DNA of 64,000 nt from the NCBI GenBank assembly GCA_947381965.1, contig CANCXX010000019.1, positions 18,654-82,653 on the forward strand, in the 5' to 3' direction. Shown here piece by piece: positions 55,713-63,770 of the stretch; the first letter of the stretch is position 1, and every line of letters starts with the position of its first letter. A program made the position numbers and the translations under genes. The notes under the pieces were generated by a model, which worked only from the letters and a program-made list of their open reading frames with translations, did not search any database and was not told where the DNA came from. This DNA comes from an uncultured bacterium. Lineage in GTDB: Bacteria; Bacillota; Clostridia; Lachnospirales; Lachnospiraceae.

Positions 55713-56705
55713 TATCTTATTCCTATACTCTGCCGGCGTACAGCCATATTCTTTGGCAAATACCTTCGCAAAATAGTGAAAATTATCATAACCAAGCTCA
55801 GAAGCAATCTGCGTTATACTTTTTACTCCGTCTCTGATACGCCAGGCGGCAGCATTCATCTTGCGGGATACTATATAATTATGAAAAGTTTCACCAGTCA
55901 TTTCTTTAAATTTTGTACTGAAATAACTTCTACTCATACCTATACGCCGGGCTGCTTCCTCAGACCTCAGATTGTCATCAATATGTTCTTCTACATAAAC
56001 AATAACCTCCACAAAAGAACATATATCGTTACGAACCTGTGTATCCGTACATGTTTCATATATCCTTTTTCTCCATTTTTTTATCCATTCCAGCATCTCA
56101 TCAATCGTATTTAAAGATGGGAAATCATTATCTCCTCCCATAATAATTTGAAAATTATGAAAACATTTTACAAATATTCTTTCCGCCCATCTCAACCCTA
56201 TATTTTGTGTATGAACGCACAAAGTTTCAAACTCCCTATCGTTGAAAATCCACTTTGGGTGCATCCAGCGCTTTTCAAGTTCTTTCAGCATCTCCTGATT
56301 TTCTTCCTGAATTTGGTCCTGCCTGCATATTTTCCTATATTTTGCATTAATCCGCTCCAGTATTTGTTCGCATTCATCCGGATCAAAATTAATCTTTGAT
56401 ATATAATCCAAAGCTCCAAGCCTTATGGCTGTCTGGGCATAACTAAAATCTTCATAAACAGAAAAAATAACAAACTTTACAGGTGGATACATTTCTTTAC
56501 ACATCTGCATCAACTGTATCCCATCTATTTCCGGCATATCTATATCTGTGAATACAATATCAACTGGATGTTCCTTTATAAACTCTAACGCTTTTCTGCC
56601 ATTTTGAACATCCCCAACAACCTCAAACCCATATTTTTCCCAGTTCATTATAGCAATCAGCCCTTTTCTGGCAAGTTTATCATCATCCACAACCAGTATT
56701 GTCAT
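55701..56705 (-). CDS. AraC-type response regulator (YesN type)
   Basis: 334 residues. Receiver domain with Asp7-9 and phospho-Asp54 (FTDIDMPEIDG), a middle linker (~125-235) and two AraC helix-turn-helices (GMSRSYFSTKFKEMTG and SITQIASELGYDNFHYFAKVFAKEYG). It receives phosphate from the adjacent YesM-type kinase and likely activates the transporter and catabolic genes below. The middle region is shorter than in B. subtilis YesN. Confidence 0.92.
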   Translation of the reverse strand: MTILVVDDDKLARKGLIAIMNWEKYGFEVVGDVQNGRKALEFIKEHPVDIVFTDIDMPEIDGIQLMQMCKEMYPPVKFVIFSVYEDFSYAQTAIRLGALDYISKINFDPDECEQILERINAKYRKICRQDQIQEENQEMLKELEKRWMHPKWIFNDREFETLCVHTQNIGLRWAERIFVKCFHNFQIIMGGDNDFPSLNTIDEMLEWIKKWRKRIYETCTDTQVRNDICSFVEVIVYVEEHIDDNLRSEEAARRIGMSRSYFSTKFKEMTGETFHNYIVSRKMNAAAWRIRDGVKSITQIASELGYDNFHYFAKVFAKEYGCTPAEYRNKIKNV

Positions 56706-56741
56706 CCAATTATTTCACCCTTTCTCCACTATATTTATCTA

Positions 56742-58484
56742 TCAAAACGCTTCAACAATTGGCAAAAGAATTGTAACCTTAGTTCCCCTTCCTCTTCCGC
56801 TATTCACAAATAAACTTGTCTGTCCTTCATAAAATGATTCCAGCATTGCCTTTACATATCGTAACCCAATCCCCCTGTTTGCATTTCTATTACTCTTAAA
56901 GTCATAGTTAAATGGTTCATTAATCTGATCAATTTCCTCCTGCGTCATCCCATTTCCACTGTCAGATATAGTAATAACAGCCAGACTTCTGACTTTGTCC
57001 TCAAAAACCTGTATAATGATTTTCTCGTCATTTCCAAGACCGTATCGTATTGCGTTTTCTACAAGAGGCTGAAAAAGCATTCGGACTGTAGGCTGTTCCA
57101 GATAATCTCCTTCCTCAACGTTCATCTCAATTGAAAAATCGCATCTCATCTGCTGAAGTGCAATATAATCTTTTACAATCTCAATCTCTGTACGCAATGT
57201 CGTCCTTGTACCCTCTTTTCCCAAATTATAAGATAGCAATTTTTTCAGACGCTGTATAAACTTTGTTATATCACTCTGATGATTCATTCTTGCCATCCAT
57301 TGAACTGAATTGAGCGTATTCAGCAAAAAGTGGGGATTAATCTGATATAAAAGCTTTTCATACTCCGTGCGTTGAATATTTTTTTCTTTTTCTATTACAT
57401 TATTAATCAAATTTTCAATCTGAAATTTCATCTGTTCAACTTCACGCATCAAATTGTCAAATTCTACAATTTCTGACTCCTGATTTACAGTTTGAAGCGC
57501 ACCATTTCCCACCTGCACCATCTGCTTACGGAACTGGTTTAGTGGACGGCAAATCAATCGATAAAGATACACAACAGAAATAGAAAAAATAAGAAAGGTT
57601 ACTGCTATAATTACAACCATTTTAATTCTCCACATATTAATCTCATTCTGGAAAATATCATCTGGAAGCGCTACTGCGTTTATATATCCAATTCTGCTGC
57701 AATACGCCATAATCTTATATCCTTCTCTGGTAAAAATACTATAAGTTTCTTTTTCCGGGGTTTCTGAAAGAATTTGCTGCCCACAGATTATAACAGGATT
57801 GGTACTGTAACACACCATCCCTTTTGGATCCATCTGAATATAGGTATATGGCCATCTTTCTTTATTTATTTTTTCAGGAACACTCATATTGGTTTTTATT
57901 TCCACATATATATCCAGCTTTTTCCTCCCTCCAAAAGTGGTATTACGTTTAACAGACAAAACAGGACTCTCGTCGATTCCTAAATAAGACGGATGTACAG
58001 ATTGAATAACGTTTCCGGCACATTCAATAACCTCCGGGACAGATATATACCTTCCATCAAGCGCTTTCACATTCATATTTTGAATAAGTTCCTGTTTTTT
58101 CCAGGGGTCGTAATAGGAAGCTCCTACCAGTTTTGTGTTCACATAACCAAGTCCTACCAATTCTTCACGAAGCGACTTCTGTCCAATATATCGTTCATAG
58201 TTATCTTGTGCGCTAAGATATTTTTCTACCACGTTTCCAATGAGTCCATTGGCTTCCATCTGGTTAACAATACTCAGCATATCATAATAAGCATTATCTG
58301 TATCCTGGGTAATTTGATCAAGATATGTTCTCATATTATCCTGAATACTGTCATCCTGGATAACTTGAAGTGTCATATATGATACAATACCGGCTGCCAA
58401 AAGACTGGTCATTGCACATAACATAAGAATACTCAGCATTTTTGTTTTTAATGTTTTTTTCTTTTTACAGATTTTCTTCTTCAT
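56742..58484 (-). CDS. Sensor histidine kinase (YesM type)
   Basis: 580 residues. First helix (~15-40), large extracellular Cache-like sensor (~41-285), second helix (~286-308), HAMP (~309-360), His-kinase domain with YQINPHFLLNTLNSV (His385) and an HATPase ending with SGRGRGTKVTILLP. This LytS/YesM class pairs with AraC-type regulators and senses sugars or sugar-binding proteins. It is the first gene of the locus; the 695-bp region upstream holds a hairpin and a MITE-like element. Confidence 0.93.
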   Translation of the reverse strand: MKKKICKKKKTLKTKMLSILMLCAMTSLLAAGIVSYMTLQVIQDDSIQDNMRTYLDQITQDTDNAYYDMLSIVNQMEANGLIGNVVEKYLSAQDNYERYIGQKSLREELVGLGYVNTKLVGASYYDPWKKQELIQNMNVKALDGRYISVPEVIECAGNVIQSVHPSYLGIDESPVLSVKRNTTFGGRKKLDIYVEIKTNMSVPEKINKERWPYTYIQMDPKGMVCYSTNPVIICGQQILSETPEKETYSIFTREGYKIMAYCSRIGYINAVALPDDIFQNEINMWRIKMVVIIAVTFLIFSISVVYLYRLICRPLNQFRKQMVQVGNGALQTVNQESEIVEFDNLMREVEQMKFQIENLINNVIEKEKNIQRTEYEKLLYQINPHFLLNTLNSVQWMARMNHQSDITKFIQRLKKLLSYNLGKEGTRTTLRTEIEIVKDYIALQQMRCDFSIEMNVEEGDYLEQPTVRMLFQPLVENAIRYGLGNDEKIIIQVFEDKVRSLAVITISDSGNGMTQEEIDQINEPFNYDFKSNRNANRGIGLRYVKAMLESFYEGQTSLFVNSGRGRGTKVTILLPIVEAF

Positions 58485-58650
58485 ATCATTACACCCAGTC
58501 TGTTATCTTCGTTTTTTCATAAATCGCCTATTTTTTCCTTTCAAAATAATTCCACTTTGTTCCCCAAAATAATACTTTTTGACTATATACTGTATTTTCA
58601 ACTACTATTAACTCATCAACCACATAGTTAAATCCCTTAGACCCTGAAAT

Positions 58651-58683
58651 CCACAGCAGGGTTTAGTAAACCGTACGGTGTGG
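58651..58683. promoter_or_regulatory. Nested palindromes upstream of YesM-type gene
   Basis: GGTTTA-G-TAAACC is a perfect palindrome, followed directly by the palindrome CCGTACGG (sharing CC), the whole flanked by CCACA (58651-58655) and TGTGG (58679-58683). The symmetry suits an operator or a small RNA hairpin. It lies about 170 bases before the kinase start, roughly where the promoter of the locus should lie. No clear -35/-10 could be assigned. Confidence 0.45.
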
Positions 58684-58795
58684 AAGGTTTGCGTTATTCG
58701 CTTTTATGATTAGTTTATCATGTATTTTTTAACTAAACAACTGTGTATATGAAAATTATCCTGCTTGAGAGCCACAACCCCTTTATCAATTAATA

Positions 58796-59014
58796 TTTAG
58801 GTAATTGCGAAACTCGTAAACTTGCTGAATATTCTGACAATCTATTCTGCGAAAAGCCTTATGCACCATAGAATCAAGACCATAGAAGGCAGGAGGGACG
58901 CTCCCCGACTGTCTTCTGTCCTGCTGGGCTTGATGGAATGCACGGTGTAACAGGATTTAAGTGGAATATATTGTCAGAATATTTTCACAACTTCAAGTTT
59001 CGCAATTACCTAAA
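58796..59014. mobile_element. MITE-like element, 219 bp, with 19-bp terminal inverted repeats
   Basis: TTTAGGTAATTGCGAAACT (58796-58814) is repeated exactly in inverse at 58996-59014. TTAATA flanks both ends (58790-58795 and 59015-59020), as a 6-bp target duplication would. Inside, AATATTCTGACAAT (58828-58841) pairs with ATTGTCAGAATATT (58970-58983), ATCAAG (58873-58878) with CTTGAT (58929-58934) and GCAGGA (58889-58894) with TCCTGC (58919-58924), so the whole folds into one long rod. No ORF of note. A non-autonomous transposable element fits best; a structured RNA is the alternative. Confidence 0.65.
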
Positions 59015-59179
59015 TTAATATTCATCCAATCTTATCCATATCCACATAATCAAATAGAGAAGAAACCTCCCAAACAGGCAATGCTGACATATCCAATTTT
59101 GTCGATTATATACTCATAATTTTTTCACTTCTACTCTTCACCCCATGTTTTACCTAATTTTAAAGTAACATGAACGTTG

Positions 59180-59386
59180 TCAGTGAACCTTATGAAAGCG
59201 TACTGTCTGCTCTTTCATGGATATTTTTCCAACCTGATAACCATAACCTTCCAATTCCCTTTTATATTTAAGGAAAGAATGATCGATAGGTATTCCTACG
59301 ATATTCTGGATTTCCTCAAAGGTAAGCTGAAAAGATTCATTTCCTGTTTTCTGCACATATTCCCATAAAACGTTATATTTACTCAT
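59180..59386 (-). CDS. Small hypothetical protein (68 aa)
   Basis: 68 residues with AAAGGA upstream of the ATG. The sequence has an ordered look: SKYNVLWEYVQ, then FQLTFEEIQNIVGIPIDHSFL, then GYGYQVGKISMKEQTVRFHKV. I recall similar short proteins in many Firmicutes and plasmids without known function; the LTFxEIxxIxGxPIDHSFL stretch looks conserved. It might be a small DNA-associated or phage-related protein, but no motif proves it. It is on the same strand as the XRE/DUF3796-like operon, 205 bp away. Confidence 0.6.
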   Translation of the reverse strand: MSKYNVLWEYVQKTGNESFQLTFEEIQNIVGIPIDHSFLKYKRELEGYGYQVGKISMKEQTVRFHKVH

Positions 59387-59449
59387 TGCTTTTTTTTCCT
59401 TTCAAATGATTCATTTAGCCTTCAATTTGATATTGCCAGGAAGCCCCCT

Positions 59450-59581
59450 TTACAGACAGCTTCCATTTCTCTTTTCGGCTGTAGAAAGTAACCTGTTAAT
59501 CCATTTGCTGTGGATACCTTCTGGATGCCGTGAAATGATCAGCGGCACTATGTTCCTTTTCCACGGAATCCCTTGGAACAT
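59450..59581 (-). other. Short open frame, possible gene remnant (43 codons)
   Basis: ATG at 59581 to TAA at 59450 encodes 43 residues (starts MFQGIPWKRNIVPLI, includes EGIHSKWINRLLSTAEKR). The ribosome site is weak (AAAAGATAT). It fills most of the 205-bp gap between the XRE gene and the 68-aa gene. The other frames are broken by stops. It could be a decayed coding piece; I do not recognise it. Confidence 0.2.
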
Positions 59582-59591
59582 ATATCTTTTA

Positions 59592-59792
59592 CTATTTAAA
59601 AATAAAGATTTCCTCAATGGGGGCTTCTACCACTCTGGAAATATCAATTGCAAGCTTCAATGACGGATTATATTGCGCTTTTTCCAAACGCATAATTGTT
59701 TCCCGGCGCACGCCGACTTTTTCTGCCAGCTGTTCCTGGGTCAAATCTTTCATTTGCCGGTACTTTTTTAATCTGCATTCAAATTCTGCCAT
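59592..59792 (-). CDS. XRE-family transcriptional regulator (66 aa)
   Basis: 66 residues, a single helix-turn-helix of the small YozG/Cro-like type: [42 protein letters not shown]. Such short proteins are usually autorepressors. It follows the 222-residue membrane gene directly (stop and start three bases apart, AGGTGAGG site). Three 14-bp repeats at the operon promoter are the obvious binding sites. Confidence 0.9.
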   Translation of the reverse strand: MAEFECRLKKYRQMKDLTQEQLAEKVGVRRETIMRLEKAQYNPSLKLAIDISRVVEAPIEEIFIFK

Positions 59793-59795
59793 AGC

Positions 59796-60464
59796 TTATT
59801 CCTCACCTTCATCCGCCTGATCTCCATGATCATATCGGTACAGCAAATATTCAGAGAGAAAAATCCCCGAAGCCAACGCAAGAGAAAGGGTAATAATCGC
59901 GGCAATCAAAGTGTACTCAAGGTTTCCAAAAAGTTTTCCCTGGCAAAGAATGACCAGTGCAACAAGCATAACCCCAAAAGTAATTCTATACGCTTTCAGC
60001 TTAGCGCGGGCAATGTTTTCACGGAAGCGCTCATCCATAAATGTTCCTGACATCCTTCCCTCATAATAAAAACCAAAGAATCCAAAAAAAAGGAAAAACG
60101 CAAACGGAAAGATTGTGCCGTCCACAGGGTATGTCCAAAAACCGGCAAAACCCAAAAACCCTAATATACCTAAAAAACCCAGCCTTGGATTAATTTTACG
60201 GGTAATGGCCGTTTCTTCCGCTTGACTCTGTTTTTTTCCTGCACGGATAAAAAGCATGACGAACAGCGTGACAAGATATATACAAGTGAGAAACACCGAA
60301 ACAATCATCGGCAAATCCCTTATGTCAAATACATAATTTTTAAAATCCATTGGGGCTACCAGGCGGGAATCATTGAAAGTAACCGCATACCATACTGAAA
60401 TAAGCCCAATCAACATACAAAGTATCCCACAGCCAATCCATATTTTCTTCTTATTTGTTTTCAT
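59796..60464 (-). CDS. DUF3796-like membrane protein
   Basis: 222 residues. N-terminal helix (~9-27), second (~49-72), a Gly/Phe-rich hairpin (LGFLGILGFLGFAGF, ~95-110), further helices (~116-130, ~160-178, ~180-205). DUF3796-type proteins are often paired with a small XRE repressor in Firmicutes; function unknown. AGGAGG lies before the ATG. It is the first gene of a two-gene operon with a consensus promoter and repeated operator. The pair looks like a regulated stress or transport unit. Confidence 0.8.
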   Translation of the reverse strand: MKTNKKKIWIGCGILCMLIGLISVWYAVTFNDSRLVAPMDFKNYVFDIRDLPMIVSVFLTCIYLVTLFVMLFIRAGKKQSQAEETAITRKINPRLGFLGILGFLGFAGFWTYPVDGTIFPFAFFLFFGFFGFYYEGRMSGTFMDERFRENIARAKLKAYRITFGVMLVALVILCQGKLFGNLEYTLIAAIITLSLALASGIFLSEYLLYRYDHGDQADEGEE

Positions 60465-60482
60465 ATTAATCCTCCTATTATT

Positions 60483-60561
60483 GTGATATATTTATCTCTT
60501 TACATGATAAATATATCACTTTCTTTGTTTTGTGTCAACAGAAAGGAGATAAATATATCAC
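60483..60561. promoter_or_regulatory. Three copies of a 14-bp operator around the XRE/DUF3796-like promoter
   Basis: GATAAATATATCAC is present at 60506-60519 and 60548-60561, and in inverse (GTGATATATTTATC) at 60483-60496. All three copies are exact. The middle copy covers the -10 box, the left one lies just after the expected transcript start and the right one upstream of the -35. Each copy is itself partly symmetric. This fits binding by the XRE protein encoded in the operon. Confidence 0.75.
60510..60538 (-). promoter_or_regulatory. Sigma-A promoter of the DUF3796/XRE operon
   Basis: Minus strand TTGACA (60538-60533), 17-nt spacer, TATATT (60515-60510). The leader to the ATG at 60464 is about 40 nt. 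Confidence 0.75.
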
Positions 60562-60578
60562 ATTCTTTTTGCAATTTG

Positions 60579-60595
60579 CTGATTGTTACAATCAG
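60579..60595. promoter_or_regulatory. 7-bp palindrome, intergenic
   Basis: CTGATTG (60579-60585) and CAATCAG (60589-60595) around TTA. A second small palindrome, ATTTGTT-T-AACAAAT, is at 60682-60696, 30 bases before the 45-codon ORF. Either may bind a regulator of the plus-strand ORF. No firm promoter could be set, though TATAAT occurs between them. Confidence 0.35.
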
Positions 60596-60726
60596 ATCTT
60601 TAAATTTCCGCTTGTATATAATATGAAAAAGCTGATAGTATTCATAAGGCTATTGATAAGATTGTATATCTGTCTAAGCAAATTTGTTTAACAAATAAGA
60701 ATTCGTTGTGGAAGAGGAGTACGCAT

Positions 60727-60864
60727 ATGGAAAAGTATAAACTACTTATGGAAATGAACAAAAAAGAGTATTTGGAGAAAAAATATCAGATACAGAAAGG
60801 AGGAAGCTACATCAAATTAGAAAAAAGGCTTTGTTCAAGAATCAAAAATTCCTTCACAGAGTAA
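60727..60864 (+). CDS. Short ORF (45 aa), possible small peptide gene
   Basis: ATG at 60727 with GAAGAGGAG seven bases upstream, a good ribosome site. The peptide begins MEKYKLLMEMNKKEYLEKKY, has Gly-Gly at residues 25-26 and ends KRLCSRIKNSFTE; it is basic. It ends 11 bases inside the 3' end of the convergent ABC exporter gene. It may be a small peptide, or the N-terminal remnant of a longer protein. No family recognised. Confidence 0.45.
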   Translation: MEKYKLLMEMNKKEYLEKKYQIQKGGSYIKLEKRLCSRIKNSFTE

Positions 60865-62497
60865 ACACCTCCGTAAATCTTTTTTTCTGCTCCGCAGAAA
60901 GATGATGACTGACCAGAATCAGTGTCAGTCCGGCTTTGGAAAGCATATTTTTTTCTATTTTATCTGCATTTTCCTCATCTAATGCACTTGTACCTTCATC
61001 TACCAACAAAACAGAACGATTATGGACCAATGCTCTTGCAATCGCCACCCGCTGTTTCTGACCGCCGGAAAGATTGCTGCCATTTTCACCAACGATCGTA
61101 TCCAGACCGTCAGGCAAAGACAATAGATCATCTTCCAAGGCACTGTCCTGCACTGCTTTCCATATCTGCTCTTTCGCAAATTCCCCTCCCAAAGAAATGT
61201 TATTCAAAATTGTAGTATTAAACAAAAATACATCCTGCCCAATATAACTGATTTGATGCCATAACTGTTCCGGGCTGCAATCCCTGATTTCCCGATTATC
61301 CAAACGAATGGATCCCGTATACTCCGGCAGACACCCCAGCATAAGTTTAAGCAGTGTGGATTTTCCGCTGCCTGAAGGACCGGTTAGCGCATATTTTCCA
61401 CCCTTTTCAAAATAGGCACTAAACCCTTTGATAACAGTTTTTTTATTATAACAAAATTCCACATGGTTCATTGTTATTCCATTTCGCATAACTTCCATCT
61501 GAATTTCCGCTTTTGCTTCACAATCGTTATCTGTATGAATAAAAATTTTTTTAAAATATGGCTTTACGGAAGACATAGATAATATATCCTGTGTCATATT
61601 ACCTAATCCGGAAGAAAGATTTCCGCATAAATTACCACCGCCTGTGAGCGCTCCTTGTAAAATAATTCCCTGAACAGACAATACACCAATCAAAGTGACA
61701 TGCAGCATTTGACAGACAATGTTAATACATCCCATTCCTGCGCTAACAAATCCCTTTATGTAAGCTAACTGAAATTTGGGAGTTTCTATTGATTCACTGG
61801 CCTGCTCCGTGTTCCTGATAAACTGTTGAGTCTGATTAAAAAAACGGAGAACATCATAGCCAGTCAACTGCTCTTTTAGCTGGCTCACCGCCACTGACTG
61901 TTTCTGGGCGCAAGCAGCACCCAGATGTTCCATCTTCTGATAAAAAAGTTTTGGAACAGACAGCATAATTACTGTTGTTAAAATTGATGCTGCTAATAGC
62001 GACCAATGAAGCGAAAGCAGGGCAAAAACACTAAGCACTACTGTAACGGCCGAGCGAATACAGTCAAAAAAAGGATTCCACGCCAGATTCTCTATTTGAC
62101 TAATATCATTTGTGAACTGGGATAAATATTCGCCAACACACTGTTCATGAAAACTCCGATAACTTTTTTCAATAATATCTTTAGCTATATCCTGGCGAAT
62201 GGCATTGTTCATGATACGAATCGCACGACATCGAAAAAAGGTTTCCACGCCAGTTAGTCCATAGATTAAAAACCAGACTCCTACAAGAATCAGCGTCCAA
62301 AACACAAACCGATACATATTCTGGTCAATAATGCCCTGAAATGACTGCATCATCAGCATATTTGCTCCTACTTGTAGCCCACACAATATCGTCAGACAAA
62401 GGATTACGAATGTATTTTCTTTCCAATATCTTTTTAAATAGTAAAACATATTAACCGACTTATTCAATTTCCTGTTTATCTGTTCCATCTTCCTCAT
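60854..62497 (-). CDS. ABC transporter, fused permease/ATP-binding (exporter type)
   Basis: 547 residues. Membrane domain ~28-300, Walker A GPSGSGKST (373-381), Q-loop IGQDVFLF, signature LSGGQ (476-480), Walker B VLLVDEGT (496-503, Gly for the usual Ala), H-loop VSHHL. No N-terminal C39 peptidase, so it does not cleave leaders itself. AAGGAGG precedes the ATG at 62497 by six bases; the gene overlaps the XRE gene by 38 bp. A lantibiotic or peptide exporter is possible; the substrate is unknown. Confidence 0.9.
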   Translation of the reverse strand: MRKMEQINRKLNKSVNMFYYLKRYWKENTFVILCLTILCGLQVGANMLMMQSFQGIIDQNMYRFVFWTLILVGVWFLIYGLTGVETFFRCRAIRIMNNAIRQDIAKDIIEKSYRSFHEQCVGEYLSQFTNDISQIENLAWNPFFDCIRSAVTVVLSVFALLSLHWSLLAASILTTVIMLSVPKLFYQKMEHLGAACAQKQSVAVSQLKEQLTGYDVLRFFNQTQQFIRNTEQASESIETPKFQLAYIKGFVSAGMGCINIVCQMLHVTLIGVLSVQGIILQGALTGGGNLCGNLSSGLGNMTQDILSMSSVKPYFKKIFIHTDNDCEAKAEIQMEVMRNGITMNHVEFCYNKKTVIKGFSAYFEKGGKYALTGPSGSGKSTLLKLMLGCLPEYTGSIRLDNREIRDCSPEQLWHQISYIGQDVFLFNTTILNNISLGGEFAKEQIWKAVQDSALEDDLLSLPDGLDTIVGENGSNLSGGQKQRVAIARALVHNRSVLLVDEGTSALDEENADKIEKNMLSKAGLTLILVSHHLSAEQKKRFTEVFTL

Positions 62498-63485
62498 GTT
62501 TTGCCTCCTTCTCTCTGCCTTTTACCCCTAAAGTATCATATGGTAAACAGGAATTATCATAATTTCCAAAATAAATATAATTTGTTCCTGTCTGCACAGC
62601 ATTCAGTAAATTATATTGATTTATCCACTTCCCTTTCTGCAGCAATGGTGTATCATAATTGCCGACACATATATAATTCATTCCTGTTTGCATAAAACAC
62701 CTCGCAATATACAGAAATGGAACGAACGCTGCTGATTCGGCAAGCTCATAAGCTTTTACTTCTCCACCCTCCAGCTCTAATTCTATAGAACGCAGAATCT
62801 GTAATTCCTCTAATGTTTTCAATAATTCTTCCACTGTTTCATAAGACATTTCCAGCTGTTTTGCCGCTGCCTCTGCTACAAAGTAACTGCGTTTCCTGCA
62901 GTGAAGATATTCCAATAGTTCCAGACAGCCTTGTCTGGACAAGAGACTAAACAAACGGCGGTATTCCTCTTTGGGAGCAAGCCATGTAGCGTAACCATCC
63001 TTCGGTTCAGGCCAAAGTGTTACAAACGATAAATCTTCTGCATGAATATCCAGCAAAATACCGCCTTCTGTTCTGATCTGACTAAGCATCAATCGGTTAA
63101 GGCCATCCCCCATATCTGGGTGGCATGTTTCCAAGTATCCCATTTCAGGTATGCCAAGCCCATCGTCAAGCAGATATTTTACTGATGACCAGACCAGACG
63201 ACATAGTCGATTTAACCGCTCCTTCTTAGGAATAGAACACAGCCAGCCACCTAACACATCTTCTATATCTGCACTTTCACACCCATCCCGCCCGAAAAGA
63301 GCATCAATTGTAACCCCTAATTTATCAGCAATGGCTGGCAGCAATGTAATATCCGGCGCGCCTCCACATTCCCAGCGGCTTACTGCCTGACCGCTAATTC
63401 CTACAGCTTCTCCAAGCTCCTCCTGGGTCATTCCTGCTGCTCTTCGAAATCTTGAAATCTGTATACCGATTAAGCGATCATTCAT
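62460..63485 (-). CDS. XRE regulator with long C-terminal domain
   Basis: 341 residues. Residues 1-65 are an XRE helix-turn-helix (AAGMTQEELGEAVGISGQAVS, then RWECGGAPDITLLPAIA). The middle (~70-190) has no recognised domain, ~190-245 looks like a winged helix (YFVAEAAAKQLEMSYETVEELLKTLEELQIL), and the C-terminus has a duplicated motif: QTGMNYICVGNYD (266-278) and QTGTNYIYFGNYD (298-310). The ATG at 63485 is chosen for GGAGG ten bases upstream; the frame is open to 63572. It overlaps the ABC exporter by 38 bp and is likely its regulator. Confidence 0.85.
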   Translation of the reverse strand: MNDRLIGIQISRFRRAAGMTQEELGEAVGISGQAVSRWECGGAPDITLLPAIADKLGVTIDALFGRDGCESADIEDVLGGWLCSIPKKERLNRLCRLVWSSVKYLLDDGLGIPEMGYLETCHPDMGDGLNRLMLSQIRTEGGILLDIHAEDLSFVTLWPEPKDGYATWLAPKEEYRRLFSLLSRQGCLELLEYLHCRKRSYFVAEAAAKQLEMSYETVEELLKTLEELQILRSIELELEGGEVKAYELAESAAFVPFLYIARCFMQTGMNYICVGNYDTPLLQKGKWINQYNLLNAVQTGTNYIYFGNYDNSCLPYDTLGVKGREKEAKHEEDGTDKQEIE

Positions 63486-63518
63486 TTTGCCAGTTCCTCC
63501 ATCTAAATGATTGTTTGT

Positions 63519-63547
63519 ATTGTATCTCAAAAAAAACTTGAGTACAA
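63519..63547 (-). promoter_or_regulatory. Promoter and possible operator of the XRE/ABC operon
   Basis: Minus strand TTGTAC (63547-63542), 17-nt spacer, TACAAT (63524-63519). The spacer carries an inverted repeat CTCAA...TTGAG with a T-rich centre, so a regulator could block the promoter, perhaps the XRE protein itself. Confidence 0.55.
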
Positions 63548-63770
63548 GGCAGGCATATTTGATAGAATCCAACTAATGCTTGATTTTTATCAGGTAATAT
63601 TTTAGGTGTTAGTCAATACCGTGCTGGTCACTATTTTGGGACAAATATGAGTATTGTGTTTATAACCCTTTTAATTGTGCCAACATGTATGTTAACCAAC
63701 ACATTATAAAAAGCGATAGAATCGTCCATGCCATTCTGCTGTAATTCATGGACATATCCGACTTTTCAGA
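63548..63770. other. Intergenic region without recognised features
   Basis: I see no gene in this stretch. Short plus-strand frames (the longest about 20 codons) have no ribosome sites. It separates the XRE/ABC operon from the SUKH-like remnant. Confidence 0.5.

Noticed and set aside
60727-60864. Firm call as double-glycine bacteriocin
   Set aside because: A single Gly-Gly in a 45-residue peptide is weak evidence and the adjacent exporter lacks a C39 peptidase domain.
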